Below, in pieces: positions 6,163 to 14,863 of a DNA stretch of 33,896 nt. The position numbers were made by a program, and so were the translations under genes. The notes below the pieces were generated by a model. It made no database searches and was not told the origin of the DNA. It worked only from the letters and a program-made list of their open reading frames with translations. Each line of letters opens with the position of its first letter. Positions within the stretch are counted from its first letter, which is position 1. The DNA is from a virus: positions 1-33,896 of IMG/VR virus record IMGVR_UViG_3300002483_000037; one strand, given 5' to 3'.

Positions 6163-6831
6163 ATGACTACTTCTAGTTCAACAGATTTTGAGCTTGATGT
6201 AAGTGATTACATTGAAGAGGCTTATGAACGCTGCGGGCTAGAGGTCCGCACCGGTTATGACCTCAAAACTGCAAAAAGATCGTTGAACTTGATGTTGGCG
6301 GATTGGGCAAACCGGGGTTTGAATCAATGGACCATTGACCAAACAACGGTTTCGCTTACCGAAGGTACTGCTGAATATACGCTTGGAGCATCTACAATTG
6401 ATGTTTTGGACGCAGTCATACGAAGGAGTGGCACCGATTTTGCGCTGGAAAGGATTAGTAGGGGTGATTACATCAATATACCCACTAAAACGACCAAAGC
6501 GCGTCCCTCTCAGTTTTTTATAGACCGGCAGATAAACCCTGTCTTGAAGCTGTGGCCTGTGCCTGAGAACAGTACGGATACAGTCATTATTGATAAGCTT
6601 GTACGTATGGATGACGCAGACACCTTTACAAACACCCTGGACCTGCCTTTTCGGTTTTACCCGTGTTTGGCTGCAGGTTTAGCGTATTACTTAGCTATGA
6701 AACGGGCCCCAGAAAGGGTTCAACTTCTAAAAGCGGTGTACGAAGAGGAGTTTGACCGGGCAGCTTCTGAGGATAGGGATAGGTCTTCTTTCAACATTCA
6801 GCCCTCAATGGCTTACTCAAGGGTGCTGTGA
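6163..6831 (+). CDS. Head-to-tail adaptor (neck) protein
   Basis: A 222-aa protein starting at ATG 6163. The helical start DYIEEAYERCGLEVRTGYDLKTAKRSLN(L)MLADWANRG is typical of podovirus adaptor proteins (P22 gp4/T7 gp11-like group), and SSFNIQPSMAYSRVL is a plausible extended C-terminal tail. Such proteins form a 12-mer ring beneath the portal and join it to the tail. The later part, FRFYPCLAAGLAYYLAMKRAPERVQLLKAVYEEEFDRA, supplies the second helical bundle common in the family. A second adaptor-like protein follows (7187), so the two may form successive neck rings. Its stop overlaps the next start (TGATG). Confidence 0.7.
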   Translation: MTTSSSTDFELDVSDYIEEAYERCGLEVRTGYDLKTAKRSLNLMLADWANRGLNQWTIDQTTVSLTEGTAEYTLGASTIDVLDAVIRRSGTDFALERISRGDYINIPTKTTKARPSQFFIDRQINPVLKLWPVPENSTDTVIIDKLVRMDDADTFTNTLDLPFRFYPCLAAGLAYYLAMKRAPERVQLLKAVYEEEFDRAASEDRDRSSFNIQPSMAYSRVL

Positions 6832-7190
6832 TGGCTAGGTTTGCTAATGGGAAGTTCGCTTACGGGATATCAGATCGTTCTGGCTTTCGCTACAAACTTA
6901 ACGAGATGAAACGTGAATGGACCGGCATGTTGGTTGGTCCGGATGAATATGAGCCCAAGCAGCCACAATTAGAGCCCCGCAGGAAAGCTGTCGATCCTCA
7001 AGCTTTGTTAAACCCAAGACCGCAGCCGGAAAACCCAACGAGTGCTTTTTTAGTTAAAACAACAAATAGCATTAGTTATTTAGGAAACGGTAACTGGGCC
7101 ACAGCTGGAGTAGCGCAGCTGCCCTCTGAATTAACAAATACGGATGCCCTGGAGGGTTCTGTAGGGTCCGTTACGGTGACAACCTCATGA
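6831..7190 (+). CDS. Conserved small phage protein with GSVGSVTV end
   Basis: Start chosen at ATG 6831, which overlaps the previous stop (TGATG); a GTG one codon upstream is less likely. The 119-aa product has a conserved N-terminal domain ARFANGKFAYGISDRSGFRY and MKREWTGMLVGPDEYEPKQP, a Pro-rich linker, and ends in EGSVGSVTVTTS. The N-terminal domain is widespread next to neck genes in marine phages as I recall, function unknown. The end motif recurs in the proteins at 15377 and 19145. It overlaps the next start by 4 bases. Confidence 0.65.
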   Translation: MARFANGKFAYGISDRSGFRYKLNEMKREWTGMLVGPDEYEPKQPQLEPRRKAVDPQALLNPRPQPENPTSAFLVKTTNSISYLGNGNWATAGVAQLPSELTNTDALEGSVGSVTVTTS

Positions 7191-7834
7191 GCTTTACTTA
7201 CGGTGAATTAAAACAGGCTATAAAAGACTATACGGAAAACGACGAAACGACGTTTACCAACAATCTTCCTGTGTTTATTCGTAATGCTGAAGAGCGCATT
7301 CTTAAAAATGTACAGCTTTCAGAGTTCCGTAAAAATGTGACCGGAACTTCTACCGCGTCTAATCAATTTTTGGACTGCCCTTCTGATTTTTTAGCTCCCT
7401 TTTCGCTTTCTTTTGAAGTCTCTTCGTCCAAAATCTTTGTTGAGTACAAAGACGTTAACTTCTTGCAGACGTTCAACCCCAACAGTAGCACCACGGGGAC
7501 GCCGAAATACTATGCGATGTTTGATAGCAGTAATTTTATTTTAGCGCCTACTCCAGATGCCGCTTTGACGGCAGAGCTGCATTATTACTATCGGCCTGCC
7601 AGCTTGACCAGCTTGAGCGACACAAGTCAGTCATGGCTTAGTGAAAACGCCCCTCTGGCGCTGTTATACGGCAGTTTGCTAGAGGCGTACACCTTTATGA
7701 AAGGGGAGCAGGATGTTTTGGGTTTGTATGCCTCTCAACTGCAAAATGCCCTAATTGGAATGAAGCAGTTTGGAGAATCTAAAGAAGTTACGGATCAATA
7801 TATGACCGGCATGGTCATAAGGCCTAAACAATGA
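7187..7834 (+). CDS. Phage adaptor / head-tail connector (SU10 adaptor-like)
   Basis: A 215-aa protein whose ATG overlaps the previous stop (ATGA). The start FTYGELKQAIKDYTENDETTFTNNL..FIRNAEERIL is the helical beginning of the SU10 adaptor-like family. A beta region follows (CPSDFLAPFSLSFE, KYYAMFDSSNFILAPTP), then LHYYYRPASLT and a C-terminal helix SENAPLALLYGSLLEAYTFMKGEQDVL. This order of helix, beta domain and helix is the family pattern. Known role: a ring between portal and tail tube of short-tailed phages. The next gene overlaps by 4 bases, so the neck genes are translated as a coupled set. Confidence 0.75.
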   Translation: MSFTYGELKQAIKDYTENDETTFTNNLPVFIRNAEERILKNVQLSEFRKNVTGTSTASNQFLDCPSDFLAPFSLSFEVSSSKIFVEYKDVNFLQTFNPNSSTTGTPKYYAMFDSSNFILAPTPDAALTAELHYYYRPASLTSLSDTSQSWLSENAPLALLYGSLLEAYTFMKGEQDVLGLYASQLQNALIGMKQFGESKEVTDQYMTGMVIRPKQ

Positions 7835-8121
7835 ACTTTGAAGGAGTTACACTATCACCGGGCATAGTCGAAGTTCAGACTACCCAACATCGTGGCTTCA
7901 CTCCTGAAGAGGTTGCTGAACGGTGCTTAGACAAGCTTCTCAGCGTTTCTGATACGGCACCTCCCGCTATCAGGGATCAAGCGATAGCTTATAAGGAGCA
8001 TATGAGAGCGGTTCTTGTCTTTTATATGAAAGAAGCCGTTCAAAGTGACAGAACTACTGTTAACAACGCCTTGCTTGATGCAGGGCACAAAGACTTGGCT
8101 GAACTTATCAGGAGATTATGA
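7831..8121 (+). CDS. Conserved small phage protein of the neck cluster
   Basis: A 96-aa, mainly helical protein that overlaps the adaptor stop (ATGA). The motif TTQHRGFTPEEVAERCLDKL, then SDTAPPAIRDQA and a closing helix LAELIRRL, is common beside adaptor genes in marine phages as I recall. No enzyme motif or membrane segment is present. It may be a minor virion or assembly factor. The function is unknown; the call of a real gene rests on recognisable conservation and strict packing between neighbours. Confidence 0.65.
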   Translation: MNFEGVTLSPGIVEVQTTQHRGFTPEEVAERCLDKLLSVSDTAPPAIRDQAIAYKEHMRAVLVFYMKEAVQSDRTTVNNALLDAGHKDLAELIRRL

Positions 8122-8122
8122 C

Positions 8123-8569
8123 ATGGCCTTTTCAGGAAACTTCATGTGTACGTCTTTTAAGCAGGAATTGCTCCAGGCGAAACACGATTTTACAAATAGC
8201 TCTGGCGACACATATAAGCTGGCGATGTACACCAACTCCGCTAGTTTTAATGCGGCGACCACGGCGTATACGACCAGTAACGAGATCAGCGGCACAGGCT
8301 ACTCAGCAGGCGGGGGAACACTGACTAACGTGACCCCGACTACCTCGGGAACCACGGCCTTGACCGACTTTGCCGATCTCACGTTCTCCAGCAGCACCCT
8401 GACGGCGCGTGGGGCACTAATTTATAACACCACGGCAGGTAGTGGCAGCGGAACCACAAATACCGTTCTTGTATTGGATTTTGGCGCTGACAAGTCATCA
8501 AGCTCTGGTGACTTCACCATCGTGTTCCCAACTGCTGACGCATCTAACGCTATTATTCGGATTGCATAA
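8123..8569 (+). CDS. Virion structural protein at the neck/fibre boundary
   Basis: The start is ATG 8123, eight bases after AGGAG, giving 148 aa (MAFSGNFMCTSFKQELLQ...). Frame upstream is open but would overlap the previous gene. The sequence is all-beta: DTYKLAMYTNSASFNAATTAY, GYSAGGGTLTNVTP, then FADLTFSSSTLTARGALIYN and VLVLDFGADKSSSSGDFTI, ending NAIIRIA. I recall this family as widely conserved in marine phages immediately before tail fibre genes. It probably sits at the tail base or fibre attachment point; the precise place in the virion is inferred. Confidence 0.65.
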   Translation: MAFSGNFMCTSFKQELLQAKHDFTNSSGDTYKLAMYTNSASFNAATTAYTTSNEISGTGYSAGGGTLTNVTPTTSGTTALTDFADLTFSSSTLTARGALIYNTTAGSGSGTTNTVLVLDFGADKSSSSGDFTIVFPTADASNAIIRIA

Positions 8570-8571
8570 TC

Positions 8572-10674
8572 ATGGCCTTGGTCGTTGCTGATCGCGTAAA
8601 AGAAACCACCACATCGACAGGTACAGGCGCGATTACGCTCGGGGGTGCAGAACCCAACTTCCGCACCTTTTCGTCTGTCCTGTCGGATGCGGACACCACT
8701 TACTACGCCATCATTGATGACAACAACCTTGCTTTTGAGGTTGGTCTAGGCACCTATGCAAGTAGCGGTAACACGATAACCCGCACCACGGTTCTTGCTA
8801 GTTCTAACAGCAACAATGCCGTGAACTTTAGCGCGGGAACCAAAGATGTGTTCCTGACCTATCCTGCGGATAAGTCTGTAAACAGGGATGCCTCGGGTAA
8901 TGTGTCTGTTAGCGGCGGTGTAACTGCAACATCCTTTACGGGAAACATTACAGGTAATGTGACGGGTAATGTGACGGGCGCTGTGACAGCCACTCAGGTA
9001 GACCTGACAGGGCAGGGTGACCTGCGGCTACAGGATGCCTCTGGCGGTCAGTACGTTGCATTACAGGCTCCAGCTACCGTGGGGTCTAGCTTTACGTTTA
9101 CCCTGCCTTCTGCCGATGGTAGTGCCGATCAGTTACTCAAGACTGACGGCTCGGGCAACCTTAGCTTTGCAACGATCAATCCAGCCCCTAGTTTCACGGC
9201 TACAGCAGATGGCGCTATAGCTAATGGCGACACGTTAATTGTCACTTCTGCAGGAAAACTTAAACCGGCGGGAATAGATATTGTAAATGTAAACCCTCCT
9301 GTCCGTAATGCCACCAAATTAACTGTGGATAGTGGCTATGCGTATCCGGGCGGTAATGCCAGTTACGCTTTTGACACTACAACAAATCAAACCGCTGTGT
9401 TCTTTTCAGAGTTCCAAAGCGGCTCTCGGAAGTCTGGCATATTTATGGTGTCAATCGATGACGGTATTGGCGCGGCGGCAACGCTGTCCAAAGGGTCATT
9501 TAATCAGCTTGTTGGTAGCAACTCATATATAGACCAGTATGAAATGCTGTACGACCCGGACATCAGCAAGCTAGTTATATTTTATAAGCATCAAAGCTCC
9601 ACCAGACTTTACGCCGTGGTTGGTACGGTAAGTGGAACAAGTGTTACGTTTGCCACGGCTGTTGAAGCGTCTACAGACTCAATAGACTATTGCCGTGCCG
9701 CGTATGACACAACTAACAATAAATACATTGTTGTTTACAAAAGAGGAAGCAACTTATACGGCAGAGTCGTAAGTATAAGCGGAACGACACCTTCATTTGA
9801 GTCTGAAGTGACAATTTATGACCTTGAGCAGGGCGTTGATTCTCAGAACATTACCATTGCTTTTAGTCCTGATGACGACAAATTCATAGTCGCATTTCAG
9901 AACGATGCTGTTAGCACAAATTCTGTAAGGTGCAGATCGTTAGCTATAAGTGGAAGCTCAATAACTGTAGGCACAGACACTCAGATATTGTCGGGTAATG
10001 TTCAGATTACCAAAGGCAACAACCTGAAAATGGTGTATGACACAGAGCATGACGTGTTTTGTATGACATACACTCGGTCAACAAATAGTTATTACGTTGA
10101 CTTTAGAACTTTAAGCATAAACGGATCGGGAGTAACTGTGGGGAGTGAGTATACTGTTGTTAGCGTTGGGCAAAGTGGCTCCCCCGTAAATTTGACATTT
10201 AACGCAACGGACGGCAAATGTTACATAGGCTACAAAAACTCAAGCAATGCTAATTACATAATATCATTTGATGCAGGAAGTAACACCGCAGGGACGGCGT
10301 TAAAAGTATCTGCCGACACTGCGGCTTATCAAAGTTATGTGGAAATTGTGTATGACTCCCATCGTCAAAAAATGGTGATGACAGGAGATAATGGTTACAA
10401 CAATGACCTTGAGTCTTACATGGTTTCTGGGACAGACGGGCAAACAAACCTAACTGCTGAAAACTATGTAGGCATTGCGGATGCGGCTTACTCTGATGGA
10501 GATACAGCCACCTGCCAGACTGTCGGCGCGGTTGACGATGCTCAATCATCTCTTACCCCCGGACAGCTTTACTACGTTCAAAACAACGGCTCTCTTTCAA
10601 CGTCTGCGGGAAGTCCCTCTGTTGTCGGGGGCGTTGCGATTGCTTCTACCAAGCTGTTAATAACAAGGAGCTAA
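8572..10674 (+). CDS. Tail fibre 1, with propeller-like distal domain
   Basis: A 700-aa protein. Residues 1-105 form an N-terminal fibre module (MALVVADRVKETTTSTGTG, SSVLSDADTTYYAI) shared at about 70% identity with the protein at 10954, likely the virion attachment. A (GN)VTG repeat (about 124-140) and an LPSADGSADQLLKTDGSGNLSF module follow. Residues 240-640 hold successive units of about 50 residues, each pairing a segment such as YDTTNNKYIVVYKRGSNLYG with a V.S.SG... strand; this suggests a beta-propeller. The end (LTPGQLYYVQNNGSLSTSAG, GGVAIASTKLLI) is a fibre C-terminal domain of known type. It probably contributes to receptor binding. Confidence 0.8.
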   Translation: MALVVADRVKETTTSTGTGAITLGGAEPNFRTFSSVLSDADTTYYAIIDDNNLAFEVGLGTYASSGNTITRTTVLASSNSNNAVNFSAGTKDVFLTYPADKSVNRDASGNVSVSGGVTATSFTGNITGNVTGNVTGAVTATQVDLTGQGDLRLQDASGGQYVALQAPATVGSSFTFTLPSADGSADQLLKTDGSGNLSFATINPAPSFTATADGAIANGDTLIVTSAGKLKPAGIDIVNVNPPVRNATKLTVDSGYAYPGGNASYAFDTTTNQTAVFFSEFQSGSRKSGIFMVSIDDGIGAAATLSKGSFNQLVGSNSYIDQYEMLYDPDISKLVIFYKHQSSTRLYAVVGTVSGTSVTFATAVEASTDSIDYCRAAYDTTNNKYIVVYKRGSNLYGRVVSISGTTPSFESEVTIYDLEQGVDSQNITIAFSPDDDKFIVAFQNDAVSTNSVRCRSLAISGSSITVGTDTQILSGNVQITKGNNLKMVYDTEHDVFCMTYTRSTNSYYVDFRTLSINGSGVTVGSEYTVVSVGQSGSPVNLTFNATDGKCYIGYKNSSNANYIISFDAGSNTAGTALKVSADTAAYQSYVEIVYDSHRQKMVMTGDNGYNNDLESYMVSGTDGQTNLTAENYVGIADAAYSDGDTATCQTVGAVDDAQSSLTPGQLYYVQNNGSLSTSAGSPSVVGGVAIASTKLLITRS

Positions 10675-10675
10675 G

Positions 10676-10942
10676 GTGAAAACGATTACTGAGAACTCAA
10701 CCAAGCTGTCCAAGTATCTTTTTGAAGACAGCAAGACGATAACTGTTGAGTCCGACAAGATTATTGTCGGAGACCCCTCTAGCCCTGATTCGACTATATG
10801 CGACCTAAACTCCAGCAATGCCACGCTGACTGAAAATGTCACGGATGCGCCTAGCAACTGGATAGGGGAACGCTACACCTATGACCCTGCCGCAGACCCT
10901 AAATGGGTAGCAAATCCCGATTGGGAAGACCCTGAAGCCTAA
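10676..10942 (+). CDS. Conserved small protein between fibre genes
   Basis: An 88-aa acidic protein with a GTG start at 10676, preceded by GGAG within the end of fibre 1. The sequence KTITENSTKLSKYLFEDSKT, CDLNSSNATLTENVTDAP, NWIGERYTYDP and a Trp-rich end is one I recall from small proteins among fibre genes of marine phages. It may act in fibre assembly or as a small virion part; no function is established that I know of. Confidence 0.65.
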   Translation: MKTITENSTKLSKYLFEDSKTITVESDKIIVGDPSSPDSTICDLNSSNATLTENVTDAPSNWIGERYTYDPAADPKWVANPDWEDPEA

Positions 10943-10953
10943 AGGTACACGTT

Positions 10954-12138
10954 ATGGCCTTAATTATTAAGGACAGAGTAAAAGAGACAACAACGACCAC
11001 TGGCACGGGCAACGTGGCCTTGGGCGGCGCGGTCAGCAACTTTGTCACGTTTTCTTCTGTTCTGTCAGACAGTGATACAACTTACTACGCGATTGTAGAC
11101 AGCAACAACTCTGACTTTGAGGTGGGGCTGGGAACATACGTCAGCAGCGGTAATACAATTGCCAGAACTACGGTGCTTGCAAGCTCCAACAGCGGCTCTG
11201 CTGTTAGCTTGTCAGCAGGAAGCAAGGTTATATTTTGCGCGTTTCCAGCCGACAAAGCGGTGGTTGAAGACGCCAACGGTGTGGTGTCGATTGAGAACCT
11301 GCAGTTCGACACTAACGCGATCAAGTCCACAAACACCAACGGAAACATACAGCTATTTCCAGCAGGGACGGGCTTTACAGAGCTATACGGCAATACCAAT
11401 GCCGGTGCGATCCGGTTTAATTGCGAGTCAAACAGCCACGGTGTAACCCTAAAGGGGCCACCTCACAGCGCCTCTGCTACTTACAGCCTGGAGCTTCCTA
11501 ACGGTGACGGGTCAGACGGCCAGCTTCTCAAAACAGACGGCAGCGGCAAGCTGGCGTTCACAAGCTCGCTTCCCGGCATTACTGCAACAGCCTCAGAGAT
11601 CAACATCCTTGATGGTGTTACTGCAACAGCCTCAGAGATCAACATTTTGGATGGGGTTACTGCAACAGCCTCAGAGATCAACATTTTGGATGGTGTTACT
11701 GCAACAGCCTCAGAGATCAACTATCTCGACATTACTACCTTGGGTCTGACGCAGGCAAGCAAGGCTGTGACAGCAGATGCAAACGGTGTGGTTAGCTTTG
11801 ATAACGGCACAATTGAAGAGGTTACGACCGTCACATCTAGCTCTAATGCCGCCACCATTAACCTGCGTGACGGCAATTTATTTGAGCATGATCTGACAGA
11901 AAACGTCACCTACACCTTTAGCAACCCAGCCGCCGCAGGCAGGGCGTCATCATTTGTGCTGAAGGTGATTCAAGACAGCAGTGCCAGAACGATTACATGG
12001 CCCGGAAGTGTTGATTGGCCTGCGGCTACAGCGCCCACCCTGACTGCAACAAACAATGGCGTGGATGTATTTGTGTTCTTCACTATTGATGGCGGCACAA
12101 CCTATTACGGGTTTGTTGCTGGGCAAGCAATGGGATGA
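10954..12138 (+). CDS. Tail fibre 2, with TASEINxLDG repeats
   Basis: A 394-aa protein from ATG 10954. The first 105 residues repeat the N-terminal module of fibre 1 (MALIIKDRVKETTTTTGTG), which suggests that both attach to the same virion site. An LPNGDGSDGQLLKTDGSGKLAF module follows, then four copies of a 13-aa unit TATASEINILDGV (about residues 209-260), and a C-terminal region ENVTYTFSNPAAAGRASSF ... TWPGSVDWPAATAPTLTA that is common in phage fibres. The TASEINxLDG unit is a familiar shaft repeat. The protein overlaps the next start (ATGA). Confidence 0.8.
   Translation: MALIIKDRVKETTTTTGTGNVALGGAVSNFVTFSSVLSDSDTTYYAIVDSNNSDFEVGLGTYVSSGNTIARTTVLASSNSGSAVSLSAGSKVIFCAFPADKAVVEDANGVVSIENLQFDTNAIKSTNTNGNIQLFPAGTGFTELYGNTNAGAIRFNCESNSHGVTLKGPPHSASATYSLELPNGDGSDGQLLKTDGSGKLAFTSSLPGITATASEINILDGVTATASEINILDGVTATASEINILDGVTATASEINYLDITTLGLTQASKAVTADANGVVSFDNGTIEEVTTVTSSSNAATINLRDGNLFEHDLTENVTYTFSNPAAAGRASSFVLKVIQDSSARTITWPGSVDWPAATAPTLTATNNGVDVFVFFTIDGGTTYYGFVAGQAMG
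11581..11733 (+). repeat. 39-bp tandem repeat, 4 copies, in fibre 2
   Basis: Copies begin at 11581, 11620, 11659 and 11698, exactly 39 bases apart. They differ by only a few bases in the first three copies; the fourth is cut short by divergence. The unit encodes TATASEIN(I)LDGV. Near identity at the DNA level points to recent copy-number change by recombination or slippage. Confidence 0.95.
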
Positions 12139-14150
12139 GTGTAGGTACTAAGCTATTACAAGCCGCCGCCGGTAACGCTGGTGAAGCTGTTTATGTTGAA
12201 GATGTGTTTTCCACGTTTCTGTATGAAGGCACAAACACAAGCACAGCGCATCAAATTCAAAACGGTATTGACCTTTCTGGAGAAGGTGGTCTTGTTTGGA
12301 TAAAAAAACGTGATAGCAATATCGCAGTTACTAATCACCATCTTGTTGATACTGAGCGAGGCGATTACTACTTAGCTTCAAACAGCACAAACGCTCAGGC
12401 ATCGGGTAGTGATATAAACACGTTTAATTCAGATGGCTGGACTTTTGATGCATCAACGGGTCTTGGTACGGACTATTTAGGTTCAGACTACGTTTCTTGG
12501 ACATTCCGCAAGCAAGAAAAGTTTTTTGACATTGTTACTTATACAGGCGATGGGACAGACAATAGGGCTATAGCTCATAACCTTGGCTCTGTTCCGGGCA
12601 TGATCTTGTTAAAAATAACGTCTGACACTGACAACTGGATTGTTTACCATCGCTCCCTTGGGTACACAAAGCTGTTGCGTTTAAACATGCAGAACTCAGT
12701 GTGGACGCAAGACAGGTGGGGTGACCAAAATCCAACATCAACACACTTCTATGTTGATAACAATCAAGAGTGTAATCAAAGTGGCGAAACCTACGTTGCC
12801 TACATATTCGGCCATAACGAAGCAGAGTATGGCGAAAATTCTGACGAAGCCATTATTTACTGTGACTCGTTTACAACAACATCTACATGGGGAAACTTCA
12901 AAGAAGAGATTGGATTTGAGCCTCAGTGGATAATGGTGAAAAGAACAGATAGCTCCGATAATTGGATCATGCTGGACATGATGCGCGGAGTTGCTGGGCC
13001 GGGCGATCAGGCTCTTGTTGACACGGGGATGTTTGGCAATGCCTCTAACGATCAAGAGCTACTAGCAAACACTAATAACGCCGAAAGCACACAAGGTAGG
13101 GGCGGGTTTTACAGCAAAGGGTACTTAGGAAATCTTGGTGGATTTGGCAACGCAACATACATCTATGTAGCCATCCGCAGACCGCAGAAGCCAGCATCAG
13201 AATTTGCGGCTACTGACTTGTTTACTTTGCAAGCTAAATCACCCGGAGAGGGGGCCGATACATTTATTTCTACAGGCTTCAATGTAGATACTTTTATGTA
13301 CAGAAGCAGAGCATCCAGCGCAACGGTGCTTGGAGATAGGCTAAGAGGTCGGGCAGGTGGCCCCGATCTTTTAACAAACGCGGCTGATACTGAAGGCACT
13401 AATACTGGAGCGTTTTTTTTAGATAATTCCAATGGCGTAATTGTAGATTATTCGGGCGGTCATTTTAATGTTGCACCCGCCGCAACTGACAAAAACTACA
13501 TTCGTTATTTTTTAAGGCGAGCCAAAGGGTTTTATGATGTTGTGTGTTATGTGGGAACTGGGTCGGGCACAACCTTTAATCATAATTTAGGGGTTACCCC
13601 AGAGTTAATGTGGATAAAAGCCAGATCAGGGGCGGCAGACCAGTGGGTTATTTGGGATAAAAATGCAGATTTGTCAACAACAACGCCTTTGTTTTCTGAC
13701 TTTACCCAAGCCAGAAGGTACAACAAGCTTTCTGTAAACTCTACAGCGCCTACAGCTTCTGTATTTTCTGTAGGGCCAGCGGGTTACAGCACCAACACGA
13801 GCGGCGTTAGCTATATAGTCTATCTTTTTGCTTCTGTAGCTGGGATTTCAAAAATTGGAACTTACAGCGGGACAGGAAGCAATGTAAATGTTGATTGCGG
13901 ATTTAGTGCGGGAGCTAGGTTTGTTTTAATTTGGAGAACAGATAGCTCTGGCCCCGGATGGTACGTTTATGATTCTGCAAGAGGGATTGTTGCGGGCAAT
14001 GATCCTTATTCCTTACTAGGCTCCAATGCCGCAGAGGTGACCAACACAGACTACATAGACCCACTCAACGCTGGTTTTACAGTTACCTCATCAGCACCAG
14101 CGGCGCTTAACACTTCCGGCGGTACATACACCTTTTTGGCAATAGCATAG
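12135..14150 (+). CDS. Large virion protein, DUF7483-like, probable receptor-binding
   Basis: A 671-aa protein overlapping the stop of fibre 2 (ATGA). It carries at least three degenerate repeats of about 150-170 residues, each with F(F/Y)D(I/V)V.Y.G.G...(HNLG)..P..(I/M).(I/K), as in KFFDIVTYTGDGTDNRAIAHN, and a closing YVAYIF, YIVYLFAS or TYTFLAIA. This pattern corresponds to DUF7483 as I remember it, found in marine phage tail regions. The beta-rich repeats, together with the place between fibres and the assembly chaperone, suggest a receptor-binding or fibre-tip protein. No catalytic residues are obvious. Confidence 0.7.
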   Translation: MSVGTKLLQAAAGNAGEAVYVEDVFSTFLYEGTNTSTAHQIQNGIDLSGEGGLVWIKKRDSNIAVTNHHLVDTERGDYYLASNSTNAQASGSDINTFNSDGWTFDASTGLGTDYLGSDYVSWTFRKQEKFFDIVTYTGDGTDNRAIAHNLGSVPGMILLKITSDTDNWIVYHRSLGYTKLLRLNMQNSVWTQDRWGDQNPTSTHFYVDNNQECNQSGETYVAYIFGHNEAEYGENSDEAIIYCDSFTTTSTWGNFKEEIGFEPQWIMVKRTDSSDNWIMLDMMRGVAGPGDQALVDTGMFGNASNDQELLANTNNAESTQGRGGFYSKGYLGNLGGFGNATYIYVAIRRPQKPASEFAATDLFTLQAKSPGEGADTFISTGFNVDTFMYRSRASSATVLGDRLRGRAGGPDLLTNAADTEGTNTGAFFLDNSNGVIVDYSGGHFNVAPAATDKNYIRYFLRRAKGFYDVVCYVGTGSGTTFNHNLGVTPELMWIKARSGAADQWVIWDKNADLSTTTPLFSDFTQARRYNKLSVNSTAPTASVFSVGPAGYSTNTSGVSYIVYLFASVAGISKIGTYSGTGSNVNVDCGFSAGARFVLIWRTDSSGPGWYVYDSARGIVAGNDPYSLLGSNAAEVTNTDYIDPLNAGFTVTSSAPAALNTSGGTYTFLAIA

Positions 14151-14161
14151 GATTATCAACT

Positions 14162-14659
14162 ATGTCGGAATACAGAGTACGAGCAACGGGTGAGGTTAAA
14201 TCTCAAAGCCAAATCCGCTTAGACAACAAGAATATGTCTTTACCTAGAGTATGGACCGCAAACGTGTGTGACGCGCTTGGCGTTGATCCTGTACTTGCGG
14301 CCCCTGCACCAGAGCCTAGCGCCGCTTACAAGTCAGTAGTACGCAACGGTGCCGTACAGGACGCTGACGGAAATTGGGTAGAGGCGTGGGTAGAGCGCGA
14401 AATGTTTACTGAGTACACCGACGAAAACGGTGATGTTCAGACTGTAGCGGCACAAAAAACAGCTTACGATGCGGAAAACACTGCTGTTCGGGCGGCGGCT
14501 GAAAGAGCCAAACGGACTGCTTTGTTGATGGAGACAGATCACTACGCTCTGGCAGATGTCACCATGTCTGATGCTATGAAGACGTACAGGCAAGCGTTGC
14601 GTGATGTGCCACAGCAGACAGATTTTCCCAGCACAATCAACTGGCCTACAAAGCCGTGA
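14162..14659 (+). CDS. Tail fibre assembly chaperone
   Basis: A 165-aa protein from ATG 14162. The C-terminal 55 residues match the phage tail assembly chaperone family (Phage_tail_APC): R.(A)LLMETDHYALADVTMSDAMK, TYRQALRDVPQQTDFPSTI and NWPTKP. The N-terminal part (SEYRVRATGEVKSQSQIRLDN) is the variable domain seen in such proteins. Known role: helping fold and trimerise fibre proteins; it is usually encoded directly after its fibre, as here after the 671-aa protein. It is probably cytoplasmic and not in the finished virion. Confidence 0.75.
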   Translation: MSEYRVRATGEVKSQSQIRLDNKNMSLPRVWTANVCDALGVDPVLAAPAPEPSAAYKSVVRNGAVQDADGNWVEAWVEREMFTEYTDENGDVQTVAAQKTAYDAENTAVRAAAERAKRTALLMETDHYALADVTMSDAMKTYRQALRDVPQQTDFPSTINWPTKP

Positions 14660-14662
14660 TAT

Positions 14663-14863
14663 GTGGAAGTCATCGTCCTGTATTTGGTGCTGGACACCTA
14701 CACCTACACATGGGCGATAGGCAGCAGAACAAGGCTAGAACATTACCGGATATGCCGCTACAAGGAGTTAAATAGCGAATCGGATCAAACGTACACTTGG
14801 TACTTGCCGTACTTGAGATCGTACTGTGATCCTTATGTGATTTACGAGGTTCCCAATGATTGA
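14663..14863 (+). CDS. Small Tyr-rich protein, probably real
   Basis: A 66-aa frame from GTG 14663, ending in an overlap with the next gene. It has nine Tyr and the segments VLYLVLDTYTYTW, CRYKEL and LPYLRSYCDPYVIYEVPND. The packing, four bases after the previous stop and overlapping the next start by 8 bases, favours a real gene; no other frame fills the gap. No ribosome-binding site is obvious and no function is known to me. Four Cys-free stretches and an even hydrophobic pattern suggest a small beta protein. Confidence 0.5.
   Translation: MEVIVLYLVLDTYTYTWAIGSRTRLEHYRICRYKELNSESDQTYTWYLPYLRSYCDPYVIYEVPND

Noticed and set aside
11581-11733. CRISPR-like array
   Set aside because: The units are contiguous with no spacers, keep the reading frame and encode a known fibre repeat.
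8572-14150. Diversity-generating retroelement acting on the fibre genes
   Set aside because: No reverse transcriptase gene and no template/variable repeat pair with A-specific changes was seen in the window.
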